Positions 23,117 to 34,094 of a DNA stretch of 64,000 nucleotides are shown piece after piece; position 1 is the stretch's first letter, and each line of letters begins with the position of its first letter. A program made the translations under genes and the position numbers. A model generated the notes under the pieces. The model was given only the letters and a program-made list of their open reading frames with translations, was not told where the DNA came from and ran no database searches. Source of the DNA: Petrolisthes cinctipes (taxonomy: Eukaryota; Arthropoda; Malacostraca; Decapoda; Porcellanidae); the NCBI GenBank assembly GCA_033782935.1, contig JAWQEG010000497.1, positions 241,001-305,000 on the forward strand, written 5' to 3'.

Positions 23117-23320
23117 AACCTAACTTAATCTAACCTAACCTAACCTAACCCAACCCAACCTAACTAAACCTAACCTAACCCAACGTAACGTAACGTAACG
23201 TAATCTACTCTAACTTACCCTAATCTATCCTAATCTAACTTAACCAATCCTATCCTGTCCTAACCCAACCTAACCTAACTTATCCCATTCCACCCCATCC
23301 TATCTCAACACAACCTAACC
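23117..23320. repeat. Degenerate interstitial telomere-type (CCTAA)n array
   Basis: About 200 bases of CCTAA/CCCAA/CGTAA pentamers, for example CTAACCTAACCTAACC, decaying at both sides. (TTAGG)n is the usual arthropod telomere repeat. Here it is internal and flanked by unrelated sequence. Confidence 0.75.
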
Positions 23321-23549
23321 ATTATACCCTCAAGTTCCGTCATGTATGATTCCCTCTCTCTCTCTTTCTTAATTCTTTTTCATCATCTTTATCTCCTCTT
23401 GTTGTCATTAATCTCTCCCGACTCTCACTAATCACATTCATTACTCCTCCTTCCTCTCTTTTTATTGTAATCAAGGATAATGAGAGCAACAAGTCGGTTA
23501 ATTAATAAGGGAAGGTACTGTGAGTGAAAATAAACAATATAAAGATAGT

Positions 23550-24093
23550 TGTTGTTGTAGTTCCCCAGACTGTCTGGCCGAGCAGCGAGCAGTCCTGAGT
23601 CTGGTTGACCAAAGCCGCGCAGATGCTTGGACCCCCAAATGGGAGTCAGGGTGATAGTGAGATCTGTTTCTTCGAAGGCAACAGACGAGGGGACTGCTGG
23701 CTCTCGGGCATATAGGCCGAGTCTTCCTTGTTGTGCTACCCAATCAGATGATCTCGTCGGCTACCCAGAAGGAATGAGAAATAGTAAGAGAGACAGACAG
23801 AACAGTCCAGGGTGTAGTAGAGGATGTCAGATTCCTCATTTCTGGATAGAACCAGCCCTCACCAGTGTGTGCTGGGTAGTTGAGAAGTGTGCTGGGTAGT
23901 TTACATAAACACATCTTCCCCCAGCCTACAAGGTTGTTATCCTTGCTCTTACAGCCGCATACCTATTTACTGCTAGGTGAACAGGGCATAGGGGGTTGGG
24001 AAAGTTGACCAACAATTTCACTGACCCAGGAATTAAACCCGGGATCTCTCGCGTGCTGGGCAAGTGTGCTAACCGTTACACCATTAGCACCCC
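23550..24093 (-). mobile_element. Complete tRNA-derived SINE, 544 bp
   Basis: Flanked by a perfect 12-bp duplication TATAAAGATAGT (23538-23549 and 24094-24105). On the minus strand it starts with a tRNA-like head GGGGTGCTAATGGTGTAACG (box A region) and GGGTTTAATTCC (box B-like). A body of about 450 bases follows, ending in (CAA)n. Its last ~390 bases match 52071-52463, which carries a different 5' part. The head is compact enough to have driven RNA polymerase III; movement would depend on a LINE in trans. Confidence 0.85.
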
Positions 24094-24105
24094 TATAAAG
24101 ATAGT

Positions 24106-24490
24106 GATAGTACGTATATATATGTATGGTATATAGAGGGAAGGAAGGAGGTTAACAAAGATAGGCATAGTGAGTGAACCTAAAGATAGTGATAGTTTAT
24201 ATAGATGAATAATGTATAAGGGGAAGAGAGGGGGATAGAAGGGATTGTATAGTGAGGAAATATAAACACAAAGATATTGTACATGATATATGGTATATAG
24301 AGGGAAGAAGGAGGGTTCTAGGGGAGGTATAGTGATATGGAAGGAGGTTATTAAGGAAATGTATTGTGAGAGAGTATGAAGATAGTGATAGAGTATATGT
24401 ATGATGTATAGAGAGAATGAAGTAGGGTATAGTAAGTTTGATATGAAGATAAAGATAGAGTATGGAAATGCATTGTTTTATCTGTTAACT
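24106..24490. repeat. Degenerate GATAG/TATATAGAGGGAAGG repeats
   Basis: Loosely repeated GATAGTGATAG, GTATATAGAGGGAAGGAGG and TATAGTGAG phrases; no gene. Confidence 0.55.
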
Positions 24491-24667
24491 TTAAGGGAAT
24501 AGGATATTTTTGGTACATTAGGGAAACTTAATTCCTCCACCAAAGTATGCCAGGAAACAGGACCAGATTAAGATAAATAATGGTGGTCTGTTGTTGCATG
24601 GAATAATTTTGGAAAGGAATTAGTTGCTCCAGATTTAACACCACCACCACTGTTAATACCCCCTTAA
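24491..24667 (+). mobile_element. Fold-back MITE, family A, copy 3
   Basis: TTAAGGGAATAGGATA at the left and TACCCCCTTAA at the right. Core CTCCACCAAAGTATGCCAGG and AATAATGGTGGTCTG are clear. Confidence 0.85.
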
Positions 24668-24995
24668 TAAACCCTCTCTACCTTCACCTTCTCTCCTTTC
24701 CTACTGTACCTTCTCTACTCTCTCTCTCTCTCTCAGTAATATTTCATTCCCTTCTTCCCTCCCTCATCATTCCCTTCATTAGTTTAGTTAGTGAGGTAAT
24801 GAGAATGGGACTCGCTTATCCTTCTCTCCTTCCCTCCCTCCCTTCTGCACTTCCCTCCCCCCCCCCCTCCCACTTACCCTTCTACACTCCCCATTCCTCC
24901 CTTACCCATTTCCTCTTTCTCCATCCTGTAACCACTTTCCTCATTTCCTCCCTCCCTGTACCGGTTATTCTACATATATATTCTACATATATATA
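24668..24995. repeat. Pyrimidine-rich sequence
   Basis: (CT)n and CCCTCCCTT-rich low-complexity DNA with no gene. Confidence 0.7.
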
Positions 24996-25449
24996 TCTAT
25001 CCTATAAATGGCAACCGTCTCTGTTTGTCCGCTTATAACTCGAAAACGGTTACACCTACAACCAAAACCTATATATATTCTGAATCACCATCACCAGGCG
25101 AAGGTTTTGGTATGACGTAACATGACGTAACTCGACGTAAAACTTACATCCTCTACTATACATCCGCTAAAAAAAAACGGTGACACTCTCAAAACTATAT
25201 ATTTTGAATCAGCACCACCTGCAAAGATTTTTATGACGTAACATGACGTAACTTGAAGTAAAGATTACGCAAAAATGTAAAATATTCAATTTATCGTTTA
25301 ATACCATAAAGAAGAGCTCCAACGGAAATTTTCCGTTGGAGCTGCTAAAATCGCGCGCCAAATGTACTGCTCAAACAGAAGCTCGAGCGGATTTTTTCCG
25401 TTCGAGCTGAAGGCAAAAAGGCTATTTGGAAATTCAGTCAGTCTCGGGC
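24996..25449 (+). mobile_element. Helitron fragment with intact 5' end
   Basis: Begins TCTATCCTATAAATGGC after an A, as Helitrons do, and follows the copy at 36657-37230 (AACTCGAAAACGGTTACACC, GGTATGACGTAACATGACG) up to about 25449, where the match stops before the 3' hairpin. It includes a near-perfect hairpin (AGCTCCAACGGAA/TTCCGTTGGAGCT, about 25315-25343) and repeated TGACGTAA. No Rep/helicase coding. Confidence 0.75.
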
Positions 25450-25480
25450 CTTCAAGCTGAAAAGACGTATGTATGTACTA

Positions 25481-25650
25481 CTAGCGGAGGTACCCGGCGT
25501 TGCCCGGGAAAGATGCCTATATGAATAAGGACTAAGGAGACATTTTATAGTTTAGCGAGCAACTTTATTAAACTATTATCTTAGCGAGAGGTGTTTTCAT
25601 TGATATACAGTCAGGATCATTATAACAGTTAGACGTTTGCTTTTATTAAC
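25481..25650 (-). mobile_element. Helitron 3' end, opposite orientation
   Basis: On the minus strand the sequence ends CCCGGGCAACGCCGGG, a hairpin, then TACCTCCGCTAG followed by T: the classic hairpin plus CTAG 3' terminus. It differs internally from the neighbouring copy; its 5' end was not found, so the right limit is arbitrary. Confidence 0.65.
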
Positions 25651-25654
25651 CCCC

Positions 25655-25750
25655 AGAGTCCGGGCAGCGGGATTTCCCGCTCGGTCGACAGAGGCCGGGC
25701 AGCGGGAAATCCCGCTCTGTCGACAGAGTCCGGGCAGCGGGAAATCCCGC
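25655..25750. repeat. 35-bp tandem repeat, each unit a GC-rich hairpin
   Basis: Nearly three units of AGAGTCCGGGCAGCGGGAAA followed by TCCCGCTCTGTCGAC. Each contains the palindrome GCGGGAAATCCCGC or its complement. Strikingly GC-rich in AT-rich surroundings. Confidence 0.85.
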
Positions 25751-26389
25751 TTTTGGTAATTTATGGGGAAAAACGCCAAATTTGTCGGGATTTTTTTTGA
25801 TCTGGCTATACTTCACCACCAGACCTTTTCATCCCCACATTCAATCAGTGTGTGCTTGACCGTGACAATGGCTGGGCGTAGTGAAGAAAATACGGGCTCG
25901 TTCGATTCGGTGCATCCTACCACGCTGCCGGGCGCACCCTCTCTTGTAACCTCCACTCCGCGGGTGCAACCAGCTAGATTGCGTCACAGCCACGCTCACA
26001 AAGCGAACGCAGCCTCGCTCTCACGGGAAAAGTGACCTCCATTCCTCACTTGATTTCTCGGCAATGGAGTGTCCTAGAGAGCTGAGGTTGGTTTTAATGG
26101 AAAGAGTTGGAGTTGATGGTGAGTACACAATCAAATTTAAGTTGTTCAGTATTGTAGTTTAGACGTAGGGAGTATGAGAAGTAGAGTGATTTTCCGGGAA
26201 ATACTCGGACAGGCAGGGTAAAAGTTTGTATTGCGCCCAGAACCACAGAGCGTATTTCCATTCTTGGCCCGTCCCGGAGGGGTTAAAACTTTTTACTAAG
26301 ACATGTCATAGGGTCATGCATATGGGTGTCATGTCCAGGCTATTCAACCAGGGCCTGGCCCAGGCATTGGGGTAGCTGTAGTATGGCTT
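25751..26389 (+). other. GC-richer unassigned block with a 55-residue frame
   Basis: An ATG at 25868 opens 55 codons (MAGRSEENTG...) to 26035. The bias is Ser/Thr/Pro/Ala-rich and unlike nearby low-complexity frames, but I recognise no family. It lies between Helitron-like DNA and simple repeats and may be part of a transposon leader. Confidence 0.25.
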
Positions 26390-26866
26390 AAAAAAAAGTT
26401 GAACATCTCCATATCCACTTTCCTCCCTCCCTAACCCATTTCCCCTCCCTTCCTCCCTCCCTTAGGTACTTCCCCTTCACCCCCTTCCTTTCCCTCTTCT
26501 TACACACTTCTCTCCCACCCTTACCTACTTTCCTCCCTTTCTCTCTTACCCATTTCCCTCCTTCCATTCTTCCACCCCCCTCCCTACATCCCTTACCCAC
26601 TTCCTCTCCCCACCCTCCACCCACTTCCCCTCCCCTCCCTCCCCACTTACCCTCCCCTACCCCCATCCACATCCCGCTCCCCCTTACTCGTTTCCACTGA
26701 TCAGCCCCCGGGGTGTAGGAAGGTGGGAGGAAGGAGAAGGAAAAAATTATAGTTAGTGGAGGAAGGAAAGGGAGAAGGAGGAAAACTTGAGGAGAGAGGG
26801 AGGATTGAGGAAATAGAAAAGAAAGAGTAAAATGGGAAATATAAATGATAGGAAGACAGAGAAAAC

Positions 26867-26920
<54 letters not shown>

Positions 26921-27233
26921 CAGAAAAGATATATTTTAAGAGTAAGAAGAAGGAGTTATATCATCCAAACATAAAGAAAGGCAAAGAGGAAAGGAAATGG
27001 AGAGAGATAAATGAAAATGTAATTCAGGAAGGAGAGTAAGAGGAAGAAGAGGAGAAGGAAGAGAGGAAAGTAATAAAGAGAATGAAATAATGAAGGAATA
27101 TTTAGAAAAGAGAAGGAGGAGAAGGAAGAGAAGAAGAGGAAAGAAATAAAGGAGATGAGAATGACATGATTGAAAGGTGAGAAGGAAAAGAGGAAAGTTA
27201 TAAAGAAAATTAAATAATGAAGTAAGAGAATGA
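26390..27233. repeat. Pyrimidine tract, then purine tract with (GA)n
   Basis: 26395-26690 is CT-rich, and 26715-27233 is AG-rich with (GA)n at about 26871-26917 and AGGAGAAGGAAGAGGAAAGT phrases that recur at 28020-28700. Confidence 0.8.
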
Positions 27234-28013
27234 TGTACCGGTTATAACTACATATACCTAGTGAGTAATATAGTATTTTCCTCACATGATCTCTCAAACT
27301 AGCTGACCTGACATAAACGGGTCCATGGGAACCAAGCTTCCTCAGCAATAAGTGACGTCACAAGTCACGGGGGACAACACAGAGAGCTCTTCTTGTGCCC
27401 TCCAAAAGAGTAGTATGCTAGAGACACCCAATCGCTACACAGGGGTCTCATAGCCAACTCTCTCTTTTTAAAGTTAGCACCTAAGCCTAACTTAACCCTT
27501 TTGTGAAACTGTACTACCACTTGGGTTATTAATAAAATCTTGTTAAACTAAGACAAGGTGTGCTAACTCTCCATACCATAATAATCACCTAACATATTCT
27601 AAAAATATACTCCGAAGAGACACAGCCAGCCACGACTACAACAACAACAACAACGACAACAGCAAAACTGATTTTTGTAGTGACACCGCTCCACCAGCAC
27701 ATATTTGGTGGCAGCGGTGGGATATAAACATTGTACCGGTTATAACTACATATATCTAAATATAATATATCTACATATACCTAGTGAGTCATATACCATG
27801 TACCTCACATGATCTCTCAAACTAGCTGACCTGACATAAACGGGTCCATGGGAACCAAGCTTCCTCAGCAATAAGTGACGTCACAAGTCACGAGGGACAA
27901 CACAGAGAGCTCTTCTTGTGCCCTCATATAGAGTAGTATGCTAGAGACACCCAAACAAAATGGTACCGGTTATAACTACATACATGTAGATATATGTAGT
28001 TATAACCGGTACA
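27234..28013. mobile_element. LTR-like composite with inverted ends and ATGA target duplication
   Basis: Starts TGTACCGGTTATAACTACAT and ends with its inverse, flanked by ATGA on both sides (27230-27233 and 28014-28017). Inside, the start recurs at 27732 and about 190 bases are duplicated (27234-27430 and 27732-27955), including AAGTGACGTCACAAGTCAC. The first unit continues to CCAGCACA (27701), followed by TATTTGGTGGCAGCGGTGGG, which resembles a primer-binding region after an LTR. Near the right end a perfect 20-bp hairpin (27963-28012) is formed by the same terminal motif. It could be a rearranged, internally deleted LTR element or a TIR element. No coding capacity. Confidence 0.55.
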
Positions 28014-28017
28014 ATGA

Positions 28018-28740
28018 CATGATTGAAAGAAGAGGAGAAGGAGAAGAGGAAAGTAATAAAGAAAATGAAATAATGAAGGAAAGGAGAATGGCACGATTGA
28101 AAGAAAAGAAAGAGAAAGAGGAGGAAGAGAAGAAGAGGAAAGTAATAAGGAAAATAAAATAATGAAGGAAATGAGAATGGCACGATTGAAAGGAGAGGAG
28201 GAGGAGGAGAAAATAATGAAGGAAATGAGAATGACATGATTAAAAGGAGACGAGGTTCAATTTCAAAGGAAGAGACTGAAATGCAAAGGAAGGAAAGAAT
28301 GTGAAGGAGAAGGAAGGAGAGGAAGACTAGATAACAAAGGGTAGAAAGAGGAGAATGAAGGGAAGAGAGAGGAGAGGAAGACTGAATACAGAACGGAGGA
28401 GAGAGAGAAGGAAGATTAAATAAGGAAGGGAAAAGAGGGAAGGATAATAAAGGGAAAAAGAGAAGCGGGAGAAGGGAGGAAGACTTGATAAGGAAGGAAA
28501 GAGAAAAGAGAGGAGAAAGACTTGGTAACGAAAATAAGGGAAGAGAGAAGAGGAAGGAAGAGAAGAGGAAGGAAGAGAAGAGAAGGAATACTTGATAACG
28601 CAGATATGGGGAGAGAGACAAGAATATCATAGGGAAGGAGAGAAGAAACAGGAGAAAGGGAAGAGAGAGAAGAGGATAACGAAGGTAAATATAATGGAAG
28701 AAAGTGAAGGAAAAAGTATTATATGGAATAATAACGAGGT
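28018..28740. repeat. Purine-rich repeat region
   Basis: AG-rich, with repeated GAATGGCACGATTGAAAG and GAGAATGACATGATT phrases. The part 28163-28332 is repeated inverted at 30054-30250. Confidence 0.85.
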
Positions 28741-29096
28741 ATGATTGAACTACTGAGACAGATAAATAGACAGACAGATAGATAGATAGAGGTGTGAAAA
28801 GAGACAGGACACAGAATGATAGTGAGGGAAACAGGTAGACACACAAATAGACAGAAAAAAATGAGACAAGCAGAAAAACAGACAGACAAACAGACAGAGA
28901 GACAAACCAAGACGAGAAAAACTAAACAGGGAATAATAGAGAGACAGACGGAGAGACAGGGAAAGGGACAGTGATTGATTTGTACGGTAAGACACATAGG
29001 GAAAGGAAGACAAAGTTGGTGGGGGAGAAAAACCTCACACACACACACACACACACAGAAAACGAACTTGGTGAGAAGTAAAATAAAATACACACA

Positions 29097-29160
<64 letters not shown>

Positions 29161-29200
29161 ACGACCTTGGTGAGAAGTAAAATAAAATACACACACACTT
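28741..29200. repeat. (GACA)n-like and (CA)n arrays
   Basis: GACAGACAGAT repeats at 28755-28970, then two (CA)n tracts (about 29036-29057 and 29089-29155) separated by and followed by GAAAACGAMCTTGGTGAGAA, a short direct duplication. Confidence 0.88.
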
Positions 29201-29310
29201 AGTATCGTTCGAGATGCCTAGTTACATTGGGTTTGAAGAAACATAATAAGTAATAGTAGTAGTAGTAAGGGGGACAGACTGGTGGTGGTGGTGGTGGTGG
29301 TAAGGGGGAC

Positions 29311-29541
29311 TGTGTTGGCCTTTCTTACACTGACACACACTACCATTACTACTCTGATGTACACTATGCTGTGTTGGCCTTTCTTACACTGACACACTAC
29401 CATTACTACTCTGATGTACACTATGCTGTGTTGGCCTTTCTTACACTGACACACACTACCATTACTGTCTGATGTACACTATGCTGTGTTGGTCTTTCTT
29501 ACACTGACACACACTACCATTGCTCTCTGATGTACACTATA
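29311..29541. repeat. 59-bp tandem repeat, four copies
   Basis: Units begin TGTGTTGGCCTTTCTTACAC and end GATGTACACTATGC, with small length changes in the CACA and ACT runs. Confidence 0.92.
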
Positions 29542-30053
29542 CATATGGATTGGATACAAATGGTTTTATATTGGTGGGTGTAATGGCTGGACATTAATAC
29601 AATAGGCTGTGGACGGTGGTAGTGATGAAAGCTGGTGTTTACTTTGATGTTTGTCTGTCAGTCTTCAAATCCTACACACAAACCCTTTCATTTGTATACT
29701 AGTCCTCGGGGATACAAGACAATAATGACTCTCTGGTTCAGTTTTGGTATTGTAGTTTGTAGCGACAGTGGCAATACTCAGAGAACAGATCAAAGGCTTA
29801 TATAACATCACAAACTATGATTAAGATAGTCTAATTGAATTGTGGGAATAGAAACAGTTGTGATGCAGGGATGATTGAATTAAAATGATTGTTATAATAA
29901 TAATAATAATCAATACAGAGAGGGTTGAATAGAAATTTGTATATATGTATGTATTTATGTATGTTAATTAATGGCGTGCACCACTCGAAAACTAAGCGTC
30001 GGACAACAAAACTAAAAACATCTTCGGAATCAGCCCAACAAAGAGCATGTTAT
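29542..30053. other. Unassigned AT-rich DNA
   Basis: No gene or element recognised; (AAT)n-like run at about 29895-29910. Confidence 0.45.
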
Positions 30054-30250
30054 CTAGTCTTCCTCTCCTTCCTTCTCCTTCACATTCTTTCCTTCCTTTG
30101 CATTTCAGTCTCTTCCTTTGAAATTGAACCTCGTCTCCTTTTAATCATGTCATTCTCATTTCCTTCATTACTTTCTCCTCCTCCTCCTCTCCTTTCAATC
30201 GTGTCATTCTCATCTCCTTTATTACTTTCCTTTTCTTCTCTTCCTTTTCC
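30054..30250. repeat. Inverted copy of the 28163-28332 purine block
   Basis: CTAGTCTTCCTCTCCTTCC onward is the reverse complement of 28163-28332 with few changes; GTTCAATTTCAAAGG and its complement are a clear anchor. The spacing is about 1.7 kb. Confidence 0.85.
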
Positions 30251-30477
30251 TAAACATTTCGGGGACATCTTCACTACCCACCATTTAGATATCGTGTATA
30301 ATGTGTGTGGGTGGACGAGGGTAGCTATGACATACATACATACAAACTAACATACAACTCTATTTTACATATATAGATAATAATATATGAAGTTTACAAA
30401 TATAAAACGGTGCCAATTCATTTTAATTTTGGCTACATAATTATCAACATGTAATATCCTCACATGATGTGTTCTGG

Positions 30478-30953
30478 TAAATATAATGTTACACTAAACA
30501 CAACCCCTTCACATTGTACAGTTTGTGTACAGTTTTGATGGTGTGTATTGGAATATAATGTTACACTCAACACAACCCCTTCAAATTGTACAGTTTTGAT
30601 GGAGTGTATTGGAATATCGTTAATAACAGTAATTTATGCAGCTTGGAATACCGTTCATGCAACATTTACACGCGTTAAGCATAATTTTGTCACCTTTGAC
30701 TGTAATAAGCGTCACATTAATATGCTGATATTTATTGAAGTGCTGTGACATTGTAAAGTACTGACCCAAAAGAGTGAGTAAATCTGTAGTTGGTTTATTT
30801 CATTGACTTAAAAGAAATACGTGAATCTATGTATGTCCTATTGGTGAACTTTATATAGGGAGTTAATCTATGTATGTTCTATTGGTGAACTTTATATAGG
30901 GAGTTAATCTATGTATGTTCTATTGGTGAACTTTAAATAGAGAGTTAATCTAT
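30478..30953. repeat. Two short tandem repeats (about 70 bp and 41 bp)
   Basis: 30478-30618: two copies containing AATGTTACACT and CACAACCCCTTCA. 30824-30953: a little over three copies of ATCTATGTATGTTCTATTGG followed by TGAACTTTATATAGGGAGTTA. Confidence 0.85.
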
Positions 30954-30956
30954 ATT

Positions 30957-31580
30957 GAATGTACTATTCACTAAACATGTACTCTCACTATGTACTATTC
31001 ACTAAACATGTACTCTCACTATGTACTATTCCCTAAACATGTACTCTCACTATGTACTATTCCCTAAACATGTACTCTCACTATGTACTATTCCCTAAAC
31101 ATGTACTCTCACTATGTACTATTCACTAAACATGTACTCTCACTATGTACTATTCCCTAAACATGTACACTCACTATGTACTATTCACTAAACATGTACT
31201 CTCACTATGTACTATTCCCTAAACATGTACTCTCACTATGTACTATTCACTAAACATGTACTCTCACTATGTACTATTCACTAAACATGTACTCTCACTA
31301 TGTACTATTCACTAAACATGTACACTCACTATGTACTATTCACTAAACATGTACACTCACTATGTACTATTCACTAAACATGTACACTCACTATGTACTA
31401 TTCACTAAACATGTACACTCACTATGTACTATTCCCTAAACATGTACACTCACTATGTACTATTCCCTAAACATGTACACTCACTATGTACTATTCACTA
31501 AACATGTACACTCACTATGTAGTATTCACTAAACATGTACACTCAATGTGTACTATTCACTAAACATGTACACTCACTAT
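30957..31580. repeat. 31-bp minisatellite, about 20 copies
   Basis: Unit TATGTACTATTCACTAAACA followed by TGTACTCTCAC. Two variable sites (TTCAC/TTCCC and TACTC/TACAC) alternate along the array: TACTC predominates on the left, TACAC on the right. Confidence 0.95.
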
Positions 31581-31904
31581 GTAGCCTTTTCATGTCATTG
31601 TTTACCCTGGGCCTGGAACCCCTACATATGACCCTTAGTGAATGGTAAACTCTGCCTTGAGGATGATGGACTGACACTGATGAGGCAGAGAACAATGTGG
31701 GGGTTTTATTCTCAGATTACAACCTTCATTTTATAACCTTTACGTTTGACAGGTGTTTATTCATTATTATTATTATTAGTATTATTTTCATTCTTTTTTG
31801 TACGTCTCTGGGTGAAATTTCATCAAACTTTTTATTTACTGTACCTTCACCCTGCCATTTTTTTTTCTTTTTTTTTTACATTATTTTTATCATCGAATAT
31901 TATT

Positions 31905-32189
<285 letters not shown>

Positions 32190-32633
32190 ATTTATTTTTT
32201 CTACTATGTGGTCGGTAATTTTTCTTATGCCTCTTATAACGCCACTCTAACACTGTTATTTATGTTTTTAAAGTGTGTGAAATTTCATCGGACTTTTTAC
32301 ACACATTCTCATGTATCGCACCTTATATAAGAATAAGATTATCTATCTTTTTTTTATACTGAACTTTTTTTTCTGGGTCTGCTTCCCAACTCGTCTATCT
32401 TACAATATCCCATTTCCTAAGCGATATTTTTTGTAGGACGTGTTATTATATTTTATTCTAGACATATCAGACTAACTATATAAACTAACAACCATGAAAA
32501 TATTACACCTATCACTTTCCACTCAAGTATTTCATAGGCCAAATATTAACTATTATGATTTATGTATTACTCTGATTTTGAGTAGAAACTTGTGTATACG
32601 ATTACATGGATTAAAAGGTGTGTATGAAACATT

Positions 32634-32797
32634 TTAAGGGAATAGTACAGTGTTGGTGGTAATTCTGGAGTAACTGATTCCTCCAAACAATTCAAAGCAA
32701 CAGGCCACCATTATTATTATTCATCTGGTCCTGTTTCCTGGCATACTTTGGAGGAATCAAGGCACTCGAATAAACCAAAACTGAATTATTCCCTTAA
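32634..32797 (-). mobile_element. Fold-back MITE, family A, copy 4 (complete)
   Basis: Best-defined copy: TTAAGGGAATAGTACAGTG at the left, GAATTATTCCCTTAA at the right, so TTAA is present at both ends with GGGAATA/TATTCCC inverted ends. Confidence 0.88.
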
Positions 32798-32961
32798 TCA
32801 CAGTTTTAGAAAACAAACCACGTACAAATAATACAAACAATTCATAATATTTTCCTTGAAACATTCTGCTTCACTACACCAATATAATCAATTAATGCTC
32901 TTGATATTATATAGTTATGAATTTCATTATACATGTTATTTACAACAGAAACACAAATAGT

Positions 32962-33283
32962 CGGGGAGGTGGCCGAGTGGTTAGTGTTTTGGACTCGTAA
33001 CCTATAGGTCGGGAGATCGATCCTCTCAGGTGAGGGCCTGAGAATATTTACTCTTCCGATTTAAGTTTGAGGCACTAACTATAAGGCCACCGAACGTCGT
33101 AAAACACCCTCGCTGGTACCATAACAGCTGCAGTATTTGGGAATTACCCTCACTTCCCTCCTTCTGTGGCTGGGTACCAGTTCGGAAGTCGTGACGTGTG
33201 TGTGAGTAGCAGTTGACCTCGGCCACGGTAACGGGCTTGATGAAGCCTATGTCCAGTGTCGGAACATAAAAGAAATATATATA
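32962..33283 (+). mobile_element. tRNA-derived SINE with tRNA-like head
   Basis: Head GGGGAGGTGGCCGAGTGGTT (box A TGGCCGAGTGG) and GGTCGGGAGATCGATCC (box B region). A unique ~200-base body and an A/T-rich end (CATAAAAGAAATATATA) follow. A functional tRNA is unlikely because the 3' acceptor arm does not pair with the start and the sequence continues into a body. Confidence 0.75.
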
Positions 33284-33739
33284 CAGGGTGATTCAGAAAT
33301 GCGTGCCGAAAATCCGCAGGTGTATTCCTGGTACATAATTGAATGTAAATTAGTCAATAACGATTTTGGAAATTCTCAATAGTTTATAAGTTATAGTGCC
33401 TTCAAGGTTTGAAGAGTGTGTTTAAATCTAGGGATTGTACCATAATCTTTCAGACACGTGTGAAATTACTTAACTCCCATGAAGGCATTGGAAACACAGT
33501 AAAAGTTACTAAAGAATATGACAAAAGCTGTAGAGTGTACAGTCACAGCAAAATTACCAGGGACAGAGTTTCAGGGATTATGGTACAATCCCTAGATTTA
33601 AACACACTCTTCAAACCTTGAAGGCACTATAACTTATAAACTATTGAGAATTTCCAAAATCGTTATTGACTAATTTACATTCAATTATGTGCCAGGAATA
33701 CACCTGCGGATTTTCGGCACGCATTTCTGAATCACCCTG
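33284..33739. mobile_element. Fold-back transposon with 164-bp inverted arms, TA target
   Basis: Arms 33284-33447 and 33576-33739 are inverse copies with, by eye, at least one mismatch. Ends are CAGGGTGATTC/GAATCACCCTG, flanked by TA on both sides, as for Tc1/mariner-type elements. The ~128-base centre has no coding capacity. It separates the SINE tail from a family A copy. Confidence 0.9.
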
Positions 33740-33741
33740 TA

Positions 33742-33899
33742 TATACTTTTGGTACATTATAATGCCTTGATTCCTCCTCCAAAGTTTGCCAGGAAACAGG
33801 ACCACATGAACAAAAATCATGGTGGCCTGTTGTTGTTTGGAATAATTTGTAGGAATCAGTTGCTCCAGATTTACCACCAACACTGTATTACCCTCTTAA
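33742..33899 (+). mobile_element. Fold-back MITE, family A, copy 5
   Basis: TACTTTTGGTACATT start, GATTCCTCCTCCAAAGTTTG, TGGTGGCCTGTTGTTG, GTTGCTCCAGATTTACC, CCCTCTTAA end. Lies directly against the preceding fold-back element. Confidence 0.85.
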
Positions 33900-34094
33900 A
33901 TAGTATGTGTGTATTATGTAGTGAAAATATATGTGTGTGTGTGTATTTTGTAGTGAAAATGTGTGTGTGTGTGTGTGCAGAAATAATAATATGCCAATAA
34001 TATCTCCAGCCTAATACTGTATATCCCATAAGGAGAGTGGCGAAGGAATGAACAATAGTTTAAATATTTTAGGACCAGGAAAATAATTGAAATA

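Noticed and set aside
25868..26035. Small protein-coding gene
   Set aside because: The 55-codon frame has no recognised homology, no splice evidence and lies in transposon-derived DNA; kept only as a low-confidence note.
27941..28846. 301-codon minus-strand frame
   Set aside because: Complement of the purine-rich tract; hydrophobic low-complexity product overlapping the LTR-like composite.
30957..31580. CRISPR-like array
   Set aside because: Units are contiguous tandem repeats with no unique spacers, in eukaryotic DNA.
32962..33040. Possible tRNA gene
   Set aside because: Boxes A and B are recognisable but the acceptor stem is not closed and a SINE body follows.
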